A stretch of DNA of 64,000 nt from Pseudomonas bohemica (GTDB lineage Bacteria > Pseudomonadota > Gammaproteobacteria > Pseudomonadales > Pseudomonadaceae). Both the position numbers and the translations under genes were made by a program. The stretch is taken from contig NZ_NKHL01000116.1 of NCBI RefSeq assembly GCF_002934685.1, positions 162,936 to 226,935 on the forward strand, in the 5' to 3' direction. This document shows, one piece after another, positions 1 through 8,397 of this stretch (positions are counted from its first letter, which is position 1; each line of letters begins with the position of its first letter). The notes under the pieces are model-generated. The model had not been told where the DNA came from. It did not search any database and saw only the letters and a list, made by a program, of their open reading frames with translations.

Positions 1-1
1 G

Positions 2-493
2 CCCGCTGCGGGCGAAACCACTTCACGTACCTTCAGCTCGGTGCTGACGCTGCTGTTGACCACCGACGGCCTGGTGGACCGCGTGCGCAACGACCGCTCG
101 CTGATCGGTAAGCTGATCGACGAAACCGTGCGTTACGAGCCGGTTGCGACCTTCAAGGTCCGCGAAGCTGCCAGGGATGTGGAAATCGGCGGCGTGAAGA
201 TTCCCAAGGGTGCGTTCGTGCAATGCATGGTGGTGTCGGCCAATCGCGACGAAGAGGCCTTTGAAAACCCGGATGCATTCGATATCGAGCGCAAACCCAA
301 GCCGTCATTCGGGTTCGGGTTCGGCCCGCACATGTGCATCGGCCAATTCGTCGCCAAGGTCGAACTCAACTGCGCCATCAACGCGATCCTCGACCTCTTT
401 CCCAACGTGCGCCTGGACCCTTCAAAACCGCGCCCGGTCATCACTGGCGCGCAGTTGCGTGGCGCATCAAGCCTGCCGGTGATCTGGGACTGA
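2..493 (+). CDS. Cytochrome P450, CYP226-like (C-terminal part, cut by window edge)
   Basis: Only the last ~163 residues are in the window; the frame is open from base 2, so the truncation is due to the window edge. Visible are the I-helix region (PAAGETTSRTF), the K-helix ExxR (ETVR), and the haem-binding loop FGFGPHMCIG with the cysteine thiolate. By eye roughly three quarters of residues match the complete P450 at 28436-29710, so these are two paralogues of one subfamily. In abietane-degrading bacteria two CYP226 P450s (DitQ and DitU) act on different abietanes; which of the two this is cannot be decided here. First visible gene of a rightward run ending at 4159. Confidence 0.9.
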   Translation, partial: PAAGETTSRTFSSVLTLLLTTDGLVDRVRNDRSLIGKLIDETVRYEPVATFKVREAARDVEIGGVKIPKGAFVQCMVVSANRDEEAFENPDAFDIERKPKPSFGFGFGPHMCIGQFVAKVELNCAINAILDLFPNVRLDPSKPRPVITGAQLRGASSLPVIWD

Positions 494-546
494 GTCGGCC
501 GATTCATCCATTTGCCTTTCAACGACAAAAAAAGGGATCACACAGC

Positions 547-1578
547 ATGAAAACCTTCAAGACCATTCCTGAACGCGGGGATTTCGGCTTCCAGCAACTG
601 GTGGGGCCTCACAACGTGACTGGGCCGGCCTTGGCCGGGGAGCGCGGTTTCTTCGGGTTGCAGCTGAGCAAAAGCTCACCCTTCGGATCTGTACGGGACG
701 AGGAGGGCAATATCTACTCTTTCGTGCGCTCGATCATGGCACCGAGCGGCACCCCGAATCCGACCAAGTTCTTTTTCATGAGCACCCTGGTCGACGGTAA
801 ACACCTGCGCATGGATCAGGCACGCATCGCCAAGCAGGCCCTGACACCCAAGCCGGTGCAAGTCCTCGACGGCGATACCGTGCGCTGGAGCAGTCAGCCC
901 GATGAGCCAGGCAACGGCTGGGAAATCACGGCCTCGAGCGAGCGCATCACCTATCGCGAAGACGGGCTGTTCAACCTCGAAGGACGCCTGCTCGCGCCGG
1001 GGCTGCAGTGGTACTTGCCGGGGGGGGAGTGGGGGACGTTCTACGTGTCCCAGGTCTGGGACATCGCCGGGGTCTGTGATGGTAAACCGGTCAAGGGTGC
1101 GATGGCGCTGGATCAGTTCTACATGGCCGAAGGCGGCGCAATCCATTTCAAGAAAGACCTGGTGGTGAACAACAACAAACACGTCATCTGGTGGACCTTT
1201 GTCACGGTCTACAAGGACGGAACCTGGGACACAGGCTCCTTCATGGTCGGCCACGATCATCTGGGCTACGCGATCTTTGCCAACGAAAAAGGCGAGGTCC
1301 GAGTCACCAACGACATCGAGGGGCTGGTCAAGCACAAGGAGGGCAGCTACTTCGTCGACACTGCGCGAATCGTGCTGGACGGCCAGGAAGAATGGGAATT
1401 CTTGCCGGATCCGAAAGGCGAGATGATCGATTTCGTCGGTGGTTTCCCGGTCACAGCGCAACAGGAAGGCCGCTGGCGTCGCGTGGGCGATACCCGTGAG
1501 CCTGATCGGTGGCTGGGGTGGGGCGAATCGGACCGTCGCAACGGCCCGTCGCGTAACGTCAAGGGTTCGGATATTTGA
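547..1578 (+). CDS. Uncharacterised 343-residue protein of the diterpenoid cluster
   Basis: I do not recognise the family with certainty. The start at 547 is preceded by AAAGGGA. No signal peptide or membrane segment is evident. The protein is rich in Trp, Gly, Tyr and Phe and in alternating hydrophobic stretches (for example WYLPGGEWGTFYVSQVWD and HVIWWTFVTVYKDGTWD), which suggests an all-beta fold, possibly AttH/CrtC or lipocalin-like; this is a guess from composition. There is no cofactor motif of P450, SDR or Rieske type. It sits between a P450 and an SDR on the same strand, so it most likely acts on an oxidised diterpenoid, for instance as a hydratase, isomerase or binding protein. Confidence 0.75.
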   Translation: MKTFKTIPERGDFGFQQLVGPHNVTGPALAGERGFFGLQLSKSSPFGSVRDEEGNIYSFVRSIMAPSGTPNPTKFFFMSTLVDGKHLRMDQARIAKQALTPKPVQVLDGDTVRWSSQPDEPGNGWEITASSERITYREDGLFNLEGRLLAPGLQWYLPGGEWGTFYVSQVWDIAGVCDGKPVKGAMALDQFYMAEGGAIHFKKDLVVNNNKHVIWWTFVTVYKDGTWDTGSFMVGHDHLGYAIFANEKGEVRVTNDIEGLVKHKEGSYFVDTARIVLDGQEEWEFLPDPKGEMIDFVGGFPVTAQQEGRWRRVGDTREPDRWLGWGESDRRNGPSRNVKGSDI

Positions 1579-1616
1579 TATTCGCCACCAGCAGCTCAGC
1601 CTGCCGAGGCGCGTTT

Positions 1617-1633
1617 CTGCCCGATGCGGGCAG
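1617..1633 (+). other. Intergenic hairpin
   Basis: Perfect 7-bp stem CTGCCCG/CGGGCAG with the 3-base loop ATG in the 104-base gap before the SDR at 1683. There is no T-tract, so an mRNA-stabilising or processing hairpin within the operon is more likely than a terminator. Confidence 0.45.
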
Positions 1634-1658
1634 GGCTGCTGTATTGCGGATCCAGCAC

Positions 1659-1670
1659 AACAATAAAAAA
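1659..1670 (+). promoter_or_regulatory. CA motif (putative Hfq/Crc site) before SDR gene
   Basis: AACAATAAAAAA, matching AAnAAnAA, lies 13-24 bases before the ATG at 1683, next to the ribosome binding site GAGG. Such motifs near start codons are the known binding sites for Hfq/Crc in pseudomonads. Confidence 0.55.
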
Positions 1671-1682
1671 GAGGTCTGGCCA

Positions 1683-2474
1683 ATGAGATTCCAAGACAAA
1701 GTGGTACTGGTGACCGGCGCCGGTCGTGGTATGGGACGGGCTATCGCCCTGGCGTTTGCACGTGAGGGCGCGAAGGTGGTGGTCAGCGCACGCACTGAAA
1801 GCCGGGGGCAGGAAACGGTGGCGCTGATCGAGGCCGCAGGGGGCGCAGCGTGTCTGGTCGGTGGCGATGTGGCTGACCGCGCAGCAGTCAAAGGCATGAT
1901 CGAGGGCGGGGTCGACGCGTTCGGCGCCCTGGACATTCTCGTGCACTGCGCGGCGGACACCAGCAGCGGCCTGATCGTCGAGATGGCTGACGAGACCTTC
2001 GATCACATCGTGCGCAGCAATGTACAGGCGTTGTTCTGGCTGGCCAAGGATGCGACACCGTATCTGTCCCGATCCGCCGACAAAGGACGCCTGATCTACA
2101 TCTCTTCGGGTGAAGCCAATCGTAAATATACGCCGCGTCTGATTCCTTATGGCTCGACCAAGGCGTTCATGAACGCCTTCGCTCGCGGCCTGGCTGTGGA
2201 ACTCGGCGCGCTGAACGTGCTGGTCAACGTGGTCGAGCCCGGTTTGATCGGCACCGATCATATGCACGAAACCCTCGGCCACGAGCTGCCCGACACGCTG
2301 GCGTCCAACTTCCCGGTGCCACGGGTCGGCAGGCCCGAAGAAATCGCATCGGCGGTGATGTTCCTGGCCTCCAGCGAGGCGTCGTACATCACCGGTACCT
2401 CATTGCTGGTAGACGGCGGGGCGACCATGGTGGCGCTTCCCAAAATCGATGCCTCACTGAAAAACGCCCATTAA
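1683..2474 (+). CDS. Short-chain dehydrogenase/reductase
   Basis: 263 residues, classical SDR. The N-terminal cofactor loop is TGAGRGMG (residues 11-18) and the catalytic pair is in YGSTK, preceded by ISSGE with the catalytic serine. The ATG at 1683 is chosen because translation from it starts immediately before the Rossmann strand and is preceded by GAGG; the frame stays open further upstream but would add unrelated residues. It probably oxidises or reduces a hydroxyl/keto group introduced by the neighbouring P450 on the diterpenoid skeleton; substrate is inferred only from context. Followed after 48 bases by an MFS gene. Confidence 0.9.
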   Translation: MRFQDKVVLVTGAGRGMGRAIALAFAREGAKVVVSARTESRGQETVALIEAAGGAACLVGGDVADRAAVKGMIEGGVDAFGALDILVHCAADTSSGLIVEMADETFDHIVRSNVQALFWLAKDATPYLSRSADKGRLIYISSGEANRKYTPRLIPYGSTKAFMNAFARGLAVELGALNVLVNVVEPGLIGTDHMHETLGHELPDTLASNFPVPRVGRPEEIASAVMFLASSEASYITGTSLLVDGGATMVALPKIDASLKNAH

Positions 2475-2522
2475 CCTTCGAGGCGTCAGGCAGCGATCGA
2501 GGTCTGGCGCCGGAGCACGATC

Positions 2523-3785
2523 ATGACCGTTTTACTGGATTCATTGACCCGTCGCGCCACGACGGGCGAGTTCCAACGGGGCTGGCGCGTCGTTCTGCTG
2601 GGGCTAGCGGGGGTGTTGACCAGCATGAGTGCTGCCTTGCTCTACGGCTTCGGCACGCTGGTGATACCGCTGCAGGATGCGTTCGGTTGGAGCCGAGGAG
2701 AGTTGCAGACCTCGATCACGTTTCTGTTTGCCGGTGTCGCCATCGGCTCTCAATTATTGGGCGGCCTTTACGCCCGCTATGGCTTGCGGTCGGTGGCGCT
2801 GGTCTCACTGGTGTTGCAGGTGCTGTGTTACGGGTCGCTGACGATGCTCGGCGGCAGTGTTTACTGGCTGTATCTGGCGTTTTTTCTGATGCCTCTGTTG
2901 GCCGTCGGCACCATCGCCATTACCTGGACCCAGTTGGTCAGCCTCTGGTTCGAGCGCAATCGGGGGGTTGCATTGGCGATCATTCTCAGCGGCTCAGGGG
3001 TGGCAGCGATGGTCATGCCGCCGCTGTTGGCGTGGTCCATTCAACACGGAGGCTGGCGCTCGGCGTTCATCCTGCTGGCGGCGATGCCGTTGCTGCTGAC
3101 GTTGCCGATGGCCGTGGCGTGGCTGAAGTTTCCGGCGCCGTTGTTGACCTCGGCGCGGACCTGCGGAGCCGAACCCGTTGTCGAGGGGATGAGCTTCGCT
3201 TCGGCGATACGCACGCGTGTGTTCTGGGGCTGCAATCTGGCGCTGATTCTTTCCGTTTCGCTGATTGTCGGCATGGTGACGACCATCGTGCCCTACCTTC
3301 AGGACAAGGGTGTGCCAAGCCTGACGGCCAGCCAGATCTTCAGCAGCTTTGGCATCTCGATCATCGTCGGACGGTTGCTGGTGGGGTATTTGCTCGATCG
3401 TTTTCCGCCGCACAGGATCGCAGCGGCCAGTCTCTGCGTGCCCGCGCTGGGTTGTCTGCTCTTCATGTTCAGCGGCCCCGACGCCATCGGGCTATTGGTC
3501 CTGGCCACGATCTGCATCGGCTTCAGTGCCGGGGCAGAGTTCGATATCGCAGCGTTCATGATCGCGCGCTATTTCGGTCTTCGTGACTATGCACGCATCT
3601 TTGGCTTGCATCTGGGGCTGGTGACGGTCATTTCCGGCCTGGCCCCGGCCCTGTTCGGTCACCTGTTTACCCTGTTCGGCAACTACAGCCCGGTACTTTT
3701 ATACTGCCTGGGGTGTGCCGTCATTGCGACGCTGGTGATGCTGACCCTGGGGTCTGCGCCGCTCTACCGCTCGCCTTCGACCTGA
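2523..3785 (+). CDS. MFS transporter (paralogue of the one at 6729-8018)
   Basis: 420 residues with about twelve hydrophobic segments. The typical loop after the second helix pair reads YARYGLRSV and the stretch WFERNRGVALAI is typical of the monocarboxylate/oxalate-formate type MFS carriers. It aligns over its full length with the MFS protein encoded on the other strand at 6729-8018 (shared SAALLYGFGTLV and TWTQL..LW.ERNRG blocks). Probably imports resin acids or exports an intermediate. Starts two bases after an upstream TC with weak ribosome binding signal; ATG at 2523 gives a sensible cytosolic N-terminus. Confidence 0.88.
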   Translation: MTVLLDSLTRRATTGEFQRGWRVVLLGLAGVLTSMSAALLYGFGTLVIPLQDAFGWSRGELQTSITFLFAGVAIGSQLLGGLYARYGLRSVALVSLVLQVLCYGSLTMLGGSVYWLYLAFFLMPLLAVGTIAITWTQLVSLWFERNRGVALAIILSGSGVAAMVMPPLLAWSIQHGGWRSAFILLAAMPLLLTLPMAVAWLKFPAPLLTSARTCGAEPVVEGMSFASAIRTRVFWGCNLALILSVSLIVGMVTTIVPYLQDKGVPSLTASQIFSSFGISIIVGRLLVGYLLDRFPPHRIAAASLCVPALGCLLFMFSGPDAIGLLVLATICIGFSAGAEFDIAAFMIARYFGLRDYARIFGLHLGLVTVISGLAPALFGHLFTLFGNYSPVLLYCLGCAVIATLVMLTLGSAPLYRSPST

Positions 3786-3805
3786 TCATCTTTGGAGGTT
3801 CATCC

Positions 3806-4159
3806 ATGACTATTCCCGATCAAAAGACCATCGAGCATTTCCTGCACGGGCAAGTCGAGTGCTGGAACAACGGTGACAAACAAGGGTTCTTCGCGCATTA
3901 CCGACAGGTCGCCAGCAGAGGCCTTAGCATCGAATACGTCGGTCAGCCAGAACGGGACGCCTGGCAGGTGCTTGAAGGTATGTGGACGCAGCAACAGCCG
4001 CGGATCCGCATAGAAGTCAAACTGGTGGTGATCAAGGGTGACGAAGCGGCCTGCCATCACCGCAACGCGATCATCGGCAGTGAAGCGGGGATCGACACGA
4101 TCGAGTTGTATCGGTTCGAAGAGGGGCTGTTGTCGGTCCGGTACTTCATTGCAGGTTGA
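3806..4159 (+). CDS. Small NTF2/SnoaL-like protein
   Basis: 117 residues. Start at 3806 has a strong ribosome binding site, TTTGGAGG, 8 bases upstream. The pattern of an N-terminal helix (EHFLHGQVECWNNGDKQGFFAHY), followed by strands ending in RYFIAG is that of NTF2-like/SnoaL-like alpha+beta barrels. Family members include isomerases and dehydratases acting on polycyclic compounds, as well as non-catalytic proteins, so the exact reaction cannot be told. It is the last gene of the rightward left-edge run and is followed by a hairpin. Confidence 0.75.
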   Translation: MTIPDQKTIEHFLHGQVECWNNGDKQGFFAHYRQVASRGLSIEYVGQPERDAWQVLEGMWTQQQPRIRIEVKLVVIKGDEAACHHRNAIIGSEAGIDTIELYRFEEGLLSVRYFIAG

Positions 4160-4167
4160 CGCGGTGG

Positions 4168-4189
4168 AGGCGGGGCCCGAGCCCCGCCT
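4168..4189. terminator. Convergent hairpin terminator candidate
   Basis: Perfect 9-bp stem AGGCGGGGC/GCCCCGCCT with loop CCGA in the 43-base gap between convergent genes ending at 4159 (+) and 4203 (-). No clear T-tract on either side. Confidence 0.55.
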
Positions 4190-4202
4190 GTTCCGCCCGA
4201 AC

Positions 4203-5036
4203 TCAAAACCCGTCGGTTGAAGCCGACAGCGCCTGCCAGCGTTCGATTTCGTCGCGCATGCGCACAAGCTTCGCGTTGACCTGGCTGTAGGCATCGCTGC
4301 CGGCCAGGTAGCGCAGCGGCGGGGTTTGAGCGTTGGCCAGGGCGATCAGCGCGTCGGCCAGTTTTGCCGGATTGCCCGTCTGTTGGTGGTTACCGGCTGC
4401 GCAAGAGGCCTGTAGCTTGTCTACAAACGCTGCGTAGTCGTGCACCGACAGCGCACCGAACGCCATGGAGCTGCTGTCGAGGAAGTCAGTGCGAAACACC
4501 CCCGGTTCGACCAGCGTCACGTGAATCCCGAAGCTGGCGACTTCCTGAGCCAGCGCCTCGCTGAAACCCTCTACGGCGAATTTCGATGCGCTGTACAACG
4601 ACGCTCCGCCCATGCCAATCAAACCGCCGACGGACGACAGGTTGAAGACCTGCCCGCTGCGCTGATTGCGCATCGCCGGCAACACCGCGCGGCACATATT
4701 GAACACGCCGAACACATTGGTCTGGAATTGCCGCTCCACTTGCGCCTGAGTGTTGGTTTCGAACGGGCCAAGCTGTCCGTAGCCGGCGTTATTGACCAGC
4801 ACATCAATGCGGCCGAACCGGCTCAGTGCTGCATCCACTGCTGCATTTGCCTGAGCCTGATCGGTGACATCCAGCGCAAGCCTGAGCAACTGGTCCGGCC
4901 CTTCGGTAAAACGCTCGTCCAGCGCCGATGCGGCGCGCGCTGTCGCCACCACCCGGTCGCCGGCGGACAGGGCTGCTGTGGCGATGTAGGCGCCCAACCC
5001 GCGAGAGGCGCCGGTGATCATCCAGACCTTGCTCAT
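4203..5036 (-). CDS. Short-chain dehydrogenase/reductase
   Basis: 277 residues. Cofactor loop TGASRGLG near residue 8, NNAG motif, catalytic serine in NLSSVGG and YSASK with catalytic Tyr/Lys. The longer C-terminal region after the catalytic domain resembles the group of oxidoreductases close to 17-beta-hydroxysteroid and retinol dehydrogenases. Last gene of a leftward operon (8018 to 4203) that also encodes an MFS carrier, a [2Fe-2S] ferredoxin and a ferredoxin reductase, so it likely handles an alcohol or ketone made by the P450 system. Confidence 0.88.
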   Translation of the reverse strand: MSKVWMITGASRGLGAYIATAALSAGDRVVATARAASALDERFTEGPDQLLRLALDVTDQAQANAAVDAALSRFGRIDVLVNNAGYGQLGPFETNTQAQVERQFQTNVFGVFNMCRAVLPAMRNQRSGQVFNLSSVGGLIGMGGASLYSASKFAVEGFSEALAQEVASFGIHVTLVEPGVFRTDFLDSSSMAFGALSVHDYAAFVDKLQASCAAGNHQQTGNPAKLADALIALANAQTPPLRYLAGSDAYSQVNAKLVRMRDEIERWQALSASTDGF

Positions 5037-5067
5037 AGATCGATTCCCGTTGAAATGAACGCTGACC

Positions 5068-6303
5068 TCATGGCCGGTTGGCCGCTTCCCAGGCCTTAAG
5101 GTCGAAGCCAGGTGCTGCCGCCTGCGCAGACGTCAGTTGTGGCGCGCGAGTCAGAATCTTGCGCGCTGCCATGTGGTCGCCAGGACGATTGCAAGACTCC
5201 ACGGCGATCAGTTGATCATTACGGAAGCACAGCACCGACAACTGCGAGGTCTCGGGTGAGCCGACGACGACGCTGCTGTCATATCCGGTGGACAGCCCTG
5301 CGATTTGCAGTTTGAGCGCACCCTGATCGGTCCAGAACCACGGCAGCGCCTCATAGGCTGCAGGTTTGCCCATGAGGCGTGCGGCGATGCAGCGGGCCTG
5401 ATCCACGGCGTTCTGCACAGACTCCAGCCGAATCGGTTGCTGGTCGTTGTGCAAGCACGGGAAGCACGCCACATCACCGAGGGCGGAAATCTGCGGATCG
5501 CTGGTCAGCAAATGGGCATCGACCTTGATCCCGTTTTCGATGTCCAGCCCGGCCTCGCTGGCGATTTGCACGTTGGCGATCACGCCGATGCCGAACACCA
5601 CCAGATCCGCCGGCAGCCTGCGCCCGTCACTGGTGATCACCGCACAAACTCTGCCGTTGTCACCTTCGATGCTCGCCAGCCCCTGACGAAAATCGAAATG
5701 CACGCCCCAGCCTTCATGAGCCTGGCGGAACACCTCGGACATTTCCCGGGATACGGCACGGGCCATCGGACGATCGCCCAACTCCAGCACATGCACGTTC
5801 GCCCCAAGGGCCGCGGCGACGGCGGCGAACTCCAGACCAATGAAACCGGCGCCCACGACCACGACGTTGCGAGCCTGATGAACAAGAGGGGCGAGGGTGT
5901 CGGCGTGCAACTTGGTCTTGATGCCGAAAACACCCTCCAGTTTCGCACCTGGCACGGTGAGGGGGCGATTATGCGCGCCGGTCGCCAGCACCAGATGGTC
6001 ATAGCCCACCGCCCCCCCGGAAGCCAGCAACACGCGGCGATTGAGCCGGTCGATGGCGCTCGCCTGATCGTGAATCAGTTCGATGTTCTGGGTTGCAAAA
6101 AAATCTGCCGGACGGAACAGCAGCGCAGTTTCGGCGATTTTGCCCAGCAGATAGGCTTTGGACAGTGGCGGGCGCTGGTAGGGCAGGCCGGGTTCGTCGC
6201 CAATCAGGACGATGCGGCCGGTGTATCCCTCCTGCCGTAGCGAAGCGGCGACCTGATAACCCGCCTGACCTGCACCGACAATCACGATTGAGGCAAGTGA
6301 CAT
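5068..6303 (-). CDS. FAD-dependent ferredoxin reductase (putidaredoxin reductase type)
   Basis: 411 residues. N-terminal FAD-binding VGAGQAG (residues 9-15), active-site-region YQRPPLSKAYL, a second dinucleotide fold VVGAGFIGLEFA for NADH, and the C-terminal FAD motif ISALGDVA. This is the architecture of NADH-dependent reductases for P450 and Rieske systems. The gene immediately follows, on the minus strand, the [2Fe-2S] ferredoxin at 6339-6659, with a 35-base gap. It probably supplies electrons to the two CYP226-like P450s and possibly also to the DitA dioxygenase, for which no separate reductase is visible. Confidence 0.93.
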   Translation of the reverse strand: MSLASIVIVGAGQAGYQVAASLRQEGYTGRIVLIGDEPGLPYQRPPLSKAYLLGKIAETALLFRPADFFATQNIELIHDQASAIDRLNRRVLLASGGAVGYDHLVLATGAHNRPLTVPGAKLEGVFGIKTKLHADTLAPLVHQARNVVVVGAGFIGLEFAAVAAALGANVHVLELGDRPMARAVSREMSEVFRQAHEGWGVHFDFRQGLASIEGDNGRVCAVITSDGRRLPADLVVFGIGVIANVQIASEAGLDIENGIKVDAHLLTSDPQISALGDVACFPCLHNDQQPIRLESVQNAVDQARCIAARLMGKPAAYEALPWFWTDQGALKLQIAGLSTGYDSSVVVGSPETSQLSVLCFRNDQLIAVESCNRPGDHMAARKILTRAPQLTSAQAAAPGFDLKAWEAANRP

Positions 6304-6338
6304 GAAAACTCCTTGGACTTGATCGTATGGAAACAGGC

Positions 6339-6659
6339 TCAGTACTGGGATTCAGGTAAACGCAGCACCAGGCCGTCGAGTGCATCGCTGACGATCAACT
6401 GGCAGGTCAGGCGGCTGTTGTCGGCCCGGCCATTGGCGTACTCGAGCATGTCTGATTCCGCTTCCTCGGCCGCAGGCACCCGGGCAAGCCACGCGTCATC
6501 GACGAAGGCGTGACAGGTGGCGCAACTGCAGGCGCCTCCGCAATCGGCTTGCAGGCCCGGGACACTGGCGAAATTGGCGGCCTGCATGACCGATTGGCCA
6601 ATGTCGGCGTGGACGCGGTGTTCAGTACCGTTGAATTCGATCAGGGTCAGAACTGGCAT
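6339..6659 (-). CDS. [2Fe-2S] ferredoxin, adrenodoxin/putidaredoxin type
   Basis: 106 residues. Cluster ligands follow the vertebrate/putidaredoxin pattern: C-x5-C-x2-C in DCGGACSCATCH and a distal cysteine in RLTCQLI. Length and the acidic helix AAEEAESDMLEYA are typical for P450 electron donors. It lies between an MFS gene and the ferredoxin reductase in the leftward operon, consistent with a three-component class I P450 chain. It is distinct from the bacterial-type Fe-S ferredoxin DitA3 encoded divergently at 8398. Confidence 0.93.
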   Translation of the reverse strand: MPVLTLIEFNGTEHRVHADIGQSVMQAANFASVPGLQADCGGACSCATCHAFVDDAWLARVPAAEEAESDMLEYANGRADNSRLTCQLIVSDALDGLVLRLPESQY

Positions 6660-6728
6660 GCGGGTTTCCTCTGGTTTTTATTGTTGGGCAAGTCACGAAA
6701 GGCTGGCGCTGACAGCGGCAACCGGCGT

Positions 6729-8018
6729 TCAGGATTGGGCTGCCAGTGCAGCACCCTGAAAGCGCGGTGCGCGTCCCAGCATCAGCAGCAACAGCGGGCC
6801 GATCAGACAGCACGCCATGCAATACACCAGCATCGCCGAGTAATCGCCGCTGCGACTGAGCATGAAGGCGAACAGCAATGGTGCGAGGGCCGAAGCCACG
6901 GTGTTCAAGCCCTGATGCACGCCGAACAGTCGGCCGTATTCCCGCAATCCGAAGTAGCGCGCGACGAGAAAAGCGGCGATGTCGAACTCGGCGCCTGCAC
7001 CGAAACCCACCAGCATGGCCGCCATCAACAGCAGCTGAAAATCCGTGGTTCCACTGAGGTAAATCATGCAGCCCACGGCAGGCATCATCAGGCTGGCGGC
7101 AGCCACGGCAGGCGGCCAGAGACGATCGAGCAGGTAGCCGATCAGCATCCGGCCGAGGATCAGAGAAATTCCGAAGCCGCTGAAGATCAGCCCGGCGTCC
7201 GCCGCGCTGAGCCCTTTGGACTGCAACAGCGGAATGGTGCTGGTGACCATGCCGACCACCGATGACACCACCAGCGATAACGCCAGGTTGCAGATCCAGA
7301 ATTTGCCGGACCGTATTCCCTCACGAAAGCTCATGCCGGGCAGGGCGAGCAACAGGTTGTCGCGAGTTTTTTCGACGCCGATACGCTCTTCGCCTATTGA
7401 ATCCGGCACACCTGGCAAGCGAAACCACAACAGCGTCAGCGGCAGAAGAACCACCAGGTTCAGAAGTGCAAGCATGACGAACGCCGCGCGCCAATCCCAC
7501 TGTTCGATGCCCCAGGTCATCAGACGCGGGATGATCGCGGCAGTCAGGCCAGTGCCCGACAGACCGATCGCCAGCGCCAGGCCACGATTGCGCTCGTACC
7601 AGAGGCTCAGCAGTTGGGTCCATGTCACCGCGAGCGTGCCCATGCCGACGATGGGCAGCAGCGCGAAAGCCAGGTACATCGTCCAGATCGAGGGGGTGAG
7701 CTGCGTGGTGGCCAGATAGCCGAGCACCAGTAGCAACAGTGAAACCACAGTCACCCGCTTGATACCGTAGCGAAGGTTGAACCAGCCAACCAGCTGCAGG
7801 GAAATGACTGCGCCGCCAAACAGGAATGTGATGCACGCCTGCAATTCTGGCCTGGTCCAGCCGAACGCCTGATTCAACGGCACGACCAGCGTGCCGAAGC
7901 CATACAGCAGCGCGGCATTGATGCTGATCGCGACACCGGCCACGGACAGAATGAGAATCTTCCAGGCGCTTCGAAATTCGCTGAAATCGATCGCCGCTTC
8001 GTTTTTCGAAGAGGTCAT
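6729..8018 (-). CDS. MFS transporter
   Basis: 429 residues, about twelve hydrophobic segments, paralogous to the carrier at 2523-3785. The start at 8018 is chosen because it has a good ribosome binding site (AGGAAG on the minus strand, 7 bases upstream) and the residues encoded upstream in the same frame look random. First gene of the leftward operon, transcribed from the motif-bearing promoter at 8174-8202, divergent from ditA3. Likely uptake or efflux of diterpenoid acids. Confidence 0.88.
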   Translation of the reverse strand: MTSSKNEAAIDFSEFRSAWKILILSVAGVAISINAALLYGFGTLVVPLNQAFGWTRPELQACITFLFGGAVISLQLVGWFNLRYGIKRVTVVSLLLLVLGYLATTQLTPSIWTMYLAFALLPIVGMGTLAVTWTQLLSLWYERNRGLALAIGLSGTGLTAAIIPRLMTWGIEQWDWRAAFVMLALLNLVVLLPLTLLWFRLPGVPDSIGEERIGVEKTRDNLLLALPGMSFREGIRSGKFWICNLALSLVVSSVVGMVTSTIPLLQSKGLSAADAGLIFSGFGISLILGRMLIGYLLDRLWPPAVAAASLMMPAVGCMIYLSGTTDFQLLLMAAMLVGFGAGAEFDIAAFLVARYFGLREYGRLFGVHQGLNTVASALAPLLFAFMLSRSGDYSAMLVYCMACCLIGPLLLLMLGRAPRFQGAALAAQS

Positions 8019-8173
8019 GTATTGGCTTCCTTTATAGGTTTTGTTGAGCCAGGCGTCGGAGCTGTGCAAACCGTGCGGGTGATTCGTCAGTTCCGTTCGA
8101 GAACTGCGTTCCGGATCGAGAATATGGCAGCTGGGGATAGCTGTCCAGCGATCGCAAGCGGAATCACCGCTGA

Positions 8174-8202
8174 ATAATAGACATAATTCCGATATATGTT
8201 CA
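8174..8202 (-). promoter_or_regulatory. Promoter with embedded dyad operator, leftward (MFS operon)
   Basis: On the minus strand: -35 TGAACA (8202-8197), 17-base spacer, -10 TATTAT (8179-8174). The dyad ACAT-N11-ATGT occupies 8181-8199 and spans the -35 to the edge of the -10. It drives the MFS/ferredoxin/reductase/SDR operon and is one of a family of matching sites in this cluster. Confidence 0.7.
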
Positions 8203-8336
8203 TCAATGCGCCAAAAAAACCTGCGATTAGAACCGTACAGAACACGCGTTAGCACTCCTCGGACGCTTCGAAAACGCTCAAGAGCGGGAGTTAGCGAGCA
8301 TCGTAGCGTTTCAGAGCATGGCAAATGGATGAAATA

Positions 8337-8365
8337 TTTACACTTGCCATGAAAGTGTTCATTAT
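8337..8365 (+). promoter_or_regulatory. Promoter with embedded dyad operator, rightward (ditA3 operon)
   Basis: -35 TTTACA (8337-8342), 17-base spacer, -10 CATTAT (8360-8365). The dyad ACAC-N11-GTGT lies at 8340-8358, flanked by TT and TC. ditA3 starts 33 bases downstream of the -10. In Pseudomonas abietaniphila ditA3 is reported to be activated by the IclR-type DitR in response to abietanes, so this is a candidate DitR (or DitK) site. Confidence 0.7.
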
Positions 8366-8397
8366 TGGCGCAACTGAACCTACAAGGGAGACAAGAA

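Noticed and set aside
1..493. Truncated P450 pseudogene
   Set aside because: The reading frame is open to the window edge, so the gene is just cut by the window.
676..1683. Minus-strand open frame of 335 codons opposite the unknown protein
   Set aside because: The plus-strand frame has an RBS, fits the operon and has ordinary composition; the minus frame has no RBS and overlaps two genes.
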